From Anaeramoeba ignava (taxonomy: Eukaryota > Metamonada > Anaeramoebidae): 64,000 nucleotides of DNA. The notes under the pieces were generated by a model, which made no database searches, had not been told where the DNA came from, and worked only from the letters and a program-made list of their open reading frames with translations. The DNA lies in the NCBI GenBank assembly GCA_028826165.1, contig JAPDFW010000002.1:1-64000 (forward strand), in the 5' to 3' direction. This document shows, piece after piece, positions 60,501 to 64,000 of this stretch; position 1 is the first letter of the stretch, and every line of letters starts with the position of its first letter. The translations under genes and the position numbers were made by a program.

Positions 60501-63500
60501 GAATAATCACTTTCTTGGTTGAACTTGCTCCCAAAATCAGAAATTTAAAAATTTTGGAAAAACTCATGTCGTTCATTTCTCTTTTGGGTTCGAATTGGAT
60601 CACATCTTACGAACTCAAAATGATAATGAAATTGCTAGGAAAATCCCTGCAATATTATAACAAAAAACTGGCTTATATTTATTCCAAAAATTTGGCTTAT
60701 TTAATTTCTCAAAAACCAAATGGCGAATTGGATTTTTTTGATTTCTATTCAAAGAATTCTTATATTCAACTCCCAGAAATGAAAAAGAAAGGATCAAGTG
60801 TTGGGCTCTCATTCTGTACTTGGATTAAATTTGATATCTTCTCACCTCGTTCTGATACCAATCAAAAATACAAACCAAGAATTTTGGGTTTTGCAAATGA
60901 TCAACTAGAAGGATTCGAATTGTATATCAACTTCAACCAAAATGAAAATTATTTAAATAAAAACCAAATCAAAAATAAAGCAAACATTGATATCATATTT
61001 ACATTGAAAATATCTTTCAAAAACAAAAACCGTTACACTTATAATTTTATAGTGCCTGCCAATAACATTCAAGAAAATAAATGGAATTTTATTGCTCTAA
61101 CTCAAAAATATGTGTGGTCAAGCGGAAAAAGAATATCCTTATTTATCAACGATAAATTCAAGGAATCGATAGAAATCAAACTTCCAGAAATGCAAAAAAA
61201 ATTATTCTCTCATATCATTATTGGCACACAAAATCCCCTTTTAACTAAAAAAACAGAAGTTATTAATGCTAAAAACAAAACATTTCGTGGTAAAATGGGC
61301 TCTATTTTTGTTTTCAAAAAGGCTCTATCAGAGAAACAAATTGCTTCAATTTATGTTCTTTATCCTTACTCTATTTCTGAGGAAATTAGACATAATCCTA
61401 TTTCTCTTTCTGTTGATACCCTGTTTAAAAAATTGATGACAGAAAGCGTTTTTGTTTTGAAACCAAAAGATATTAATACCAAATTATCATTCAAAAAAAA
61501 TCATCTTTTTGATCTGGAAAATGGACTTAAGTATAATGATATTTTTCCTTGTTGTTTATCACCAGCATCCACTCATCTATTATCTGTTGGAGGTTCTCAT
61601 ACTTTCATTTCTTTTTTTATTGAATTAAGTTATCATATGAACAAAATAAGAAATGAAATTGAAATTGAATTTGAAACTGAAACTGAAACAACGGAAACTG
61701 ATAACCATGAAAATGATGAAAATGATGAAAATAATGAAAATAATGAAAATGATGAAAATAATGAGAATAATAATAACAATAACAATAACAATAACAATAA
61801 TTCAATAGATTTACAAATTGAAATTGAAAATGAAATTGAAAATGAAAATCAAAATGAAGATGAAAATCAAATTGAAAACCAAATTAAAAACCAAATTGAA
61901 AATCAAATGGAAATCGAAATGGAAATAGAAAAAGAAGATAACAAAGTTGATCCAAGCGTTTTTGAGAAATTATCCCAAATATTTGTGGTGGTTTTCCTCC
62001 AAAAAGAATTCCGCAAAGATATGAAAAAGAAACATGGATTCTCTCTTTTAAATAACATATTCAGAAACACTTCATTTAAATTATTCGAAAATGAAATTTT
62101 TAATCTTGTTAAAACTTTACTTCTTCTAACCACAGATCGCAAAACTTTGGAAAGACTTAAAATCGAATTTCTTCTTGATCTTAACATCTTTTATCATTTC
62201 AGCTTCAGGTTTCATAAAGCATTTATCCAAATTCTTTCAGAATACATTTATATAAATCTTGAAAAAGAAGATTCAGAAACATCTCAACTCTCGTCTTCAC
62301 AACCACCATCTATCAGTGCAGAAACACCAGAAATCGATAGAGAACCAATGACACCAAAAAAAGAGAAAAAGATTTCCAAAAAAAAGGTCAATACATCAAT
62401 AAGAGAAATAATAAATGGGGGTGAGTTGATCAAAAAACAAAAGAAATCCTCTTTATCGATTGAATTCTTTGATCTTTTGAATGTGTTATATTTTTACGAT
62501 AATCTCCTGAATACTTTCATTTCTCCAAAAGAATCTGGAAATTCTAATAATGAACAATCAAACAGGATTGAACTAAAAGCTGAGCAAATCCAAGAAATTG
62601 CAAATCAAATCCTAAAATTGATAGAAGATCAAATAATCAATGAAAAAGAGGAAACAAGAAAAATTCAGTATTTCGAATCATTGATCTCGAGTTGCAATAT
62701 TTTGAAAACCATATATTTCAAAGAAATTACCACAACCTCCATTTCAAATTTAGTTTTGCAAAATGCTCTTCTTAGAGATATTCTTTCGCAAATACCGAAA
62801 ATTAGGGAGGTTGCTTTATATTTATTGGAAAAAACAAACAGTGTGATTGTCATGAATAACATACTACAATTAATACTAATTCTTGAATCTCGTTATCCTC
62901 TACAAAACTCAGAATTATTCACTCAAGAAGAATCAACTAAATTCACAATGAACTATTCTTTGATTATTAGCAACTTAATCTCAAGCAAAATTTTTGATAA
63001 TAATACAACCAAATCAGTATATGAAATATTCCAAAATACATATTGCAAAAACCCAAAAGATATTCAAAGCATTTACTATTTGAATAGTCTTTGTGAAATG
63101 AGCGAAAAACAAAACGAAGAAATTTGTGTTGAAATATTTTCATCCTTTTTATCTTTATTGGATCCTAAAGAAAATGAATTGAATGCTGAAAACGCCAATA
63201 TGATAAAAGAAAAACTTCTCAAAAATGAAAGTTGGCAGTTTTCTTTCTTGAGATTAATCTATCCCGAATTCATCTTAGAATTTTCCAAAATTGAAAATGA
63301 AAATGAAAATGAAAATGAAATTGAAAATGAAAATCAAAATGAAAATGAAAATGAAAATGAAAATGAAATTGAAAATCAAAATCAAAATCAAAATCAAATT
63401 GAAAATCAAAACCAAAATCAAAATCAAAATCAAAATCAAAATCAAAATCAAAATCAAATTGAAAATCAAAACCAAAATCAAAATGAAAATCAAAATCAAA

Positions 63501-64000
63501 ATCAAAATCAAAACAAAAATGAAAAAAGTGAAAATTTTATAAATATTCGTTTAAGAATTATGAAAATTATTTTTGGAATTTTTCGACAAATTCATCTTTA
63601 TTCTTTTGTGCAAAATCCAAAACTTTCATTCCAAAGAGAATTTGAAAGAATTTTATTTTTTGTTGGTTTCTCATTCAAAAATAAGCCAGATCAAAGATTT
63701 ATCCTTTTCAATTTATTATCAAATATTCTGGAAGATTTGACTTCTTGGATTGAAAACTCGTTAATTGATCTAAACTCTGATTATTCTTTTTCCAAAAATT
63801 TAGTTTATCTCACAAATTTAATCTATTGTTTAGCTTTTGAGCAAAAATACAATTTTGATTTAGAACCTGATATTAATGATTTGAAGAAAGCAAAAAAAAC
63901 AATTTCAACAAGTCTAAGCGTCTCAAAGATATCTCCTTATAATCGCAAAAAAGGTAGCTTGAAAATAATGAAACAATACAAAGATCGAGTATTTGAGTCT
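54548..64000 (+). CDS. BEACH-family (neurobeachin/LYST-like) protein, N-terminal part, runs off the window
   Basis: Exons are 54548-54673, 54795-55038, about 56531-57051 (56537 also possible), 57128-57290, 57370-58649 and 58758 to the edge; phases agree where the frame is intact. It starts MSQVVFQLSELLEKQKDLE. The body is alpha-solenoid-like (LLSWILHPQTQKFSIYHLCE; IIFIEM-type helices). Around 60760-61370 there is a concanavalin-A-like lectin fold typical of BEACH proteins: YIQLPEMKKKGSSVGLSF, FCTWIKFDIF, NKWNFIALTQKY, SLFINDKF, FRGKMGSIFVF. The BEACH and WD40 domains would lie beyond 64000. BEACH proteins are large scaffolds for vesicle traffic and lysosome biology. Exon 5 has an Asn-Gln/Glu tract (57569-58265) whose middle (57890-58030) is scrambled by A-run length changes. 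Assignment rests on the lectin fold plus solenoid order, so it is moderately sure. Confidence 0.72.
55039..56530 (+). repeat. BEACH-gene intron 2: CAAAAT/CCAAAT hexamer array
   Basis: About 1.49 kb of AAAATC, AAATCC and AAAATT hexamers. The donor is GTAAAT at 55039 after the YSLIS codons; the acceptor is AAAAAG at 56530 or ATAAAG at 56536. The monomer is the one used in coding Asn-Gln tracts of the same gene. The long minus-strand Asp-Phe reading over 55134-55985 is a translation of the repeat. Confidence 0.8.
57569..58265 (+). repeat. Coding AATCAA/AATGAA tract in BEACH gene with multiple frame breaks
   Basis: 57569-57890 is a clean Asn-Gln/Asn-Glu frame. Between 57890 and 58030 A-runs of 5, 6, 7 and 11 occur where 4 is standard, and the frame is lost. 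The clean pattern resumes to 58265 and joins the frame SIVIYEKSLSDLYNTKFFNF. The net shift needed is two bases modulo three. Confidence 0.8.

Overview
This window looks like nuclear DNA of a very AT-rich unicellular eukaryote. Genes lie on both strands and are split by spliceosomal introns with GT...AG ends and conserved phase. Low-complexity hexanucleotide tracts sit inside exons, introns and intergenic DNA. The mix of RCC1-BTB, BTB-BACK-TLD, RhoGEF, RasGAP, Rab and TBC genes, with Asn/Gln and Asn/Glu tracts, fits a free-living amoeboid protist. An Anaeramoeba-type metamonad is my best guess; that is inference, not proof. I saw no transposase, reverse transcriptase, CRISPR array, tRNA or rRNA.

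Layout, left to right: 5'-truncated RCC1-BTB gene (3-1671, +); nitroreductase with one 1.1-kb intron (2181-3824, +); TRAPPC3/Bet3 (4124-6602, +); BTB-BACK-TLD gene (6778-8876, -); Ras-family GTPase (9181-11015, -); 23-bp intergenic array; Rab GTPase in seven exons (12810-14705, -), head to head with a TBC1D22-type RabGAP (14834-18830, +); PCF11 (19005-21285, +); RalGAP-alpha-like gene in 17 exons (21476-30840, +); PUF60-like splicing factor (31059-32175, +); methyltransferase (32442-33164, +); ubiquitin-specific protease (33589-35337, -); 2.2-kb array of a ~143-bp satellite; RasGAP with C-terminal PH (37750-41852, +); large beta-helix/Cys-rich/polytopic membrane protein (42051-48419, -), head to head with a tandem DH-PH RhoGEF (48812-54325, +); and the N-terminal part of a BEACH-family protein (54548 to the window end, +).

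Nine or ten of the fifteen genes belong to small-GTPase signalling or membrane traffic: Ras, Rab, TBC, RalGAP, RasGAP, RhoGEF, TRAPPC3, BEACH, and probably RCC1-BTB and the receptor. PCF11 and PUF60 act in mRNA 3'-end formation and splicing. Exon joins were inferred by eye from splice dinucleotides, phase and family similarity.

Two genome-scale features stand out. Each long intron is filled by its own short monomer, nearly free of GT and AG in the sense strand. Separately, several coding repeat tracts carry one-base length changes that put conserved domains in different frames; these are either consensus errors or real slippage. Two genes (the membrane protein and the last exon of the RalGAP) are visibly richer in G+C than their surroundings.
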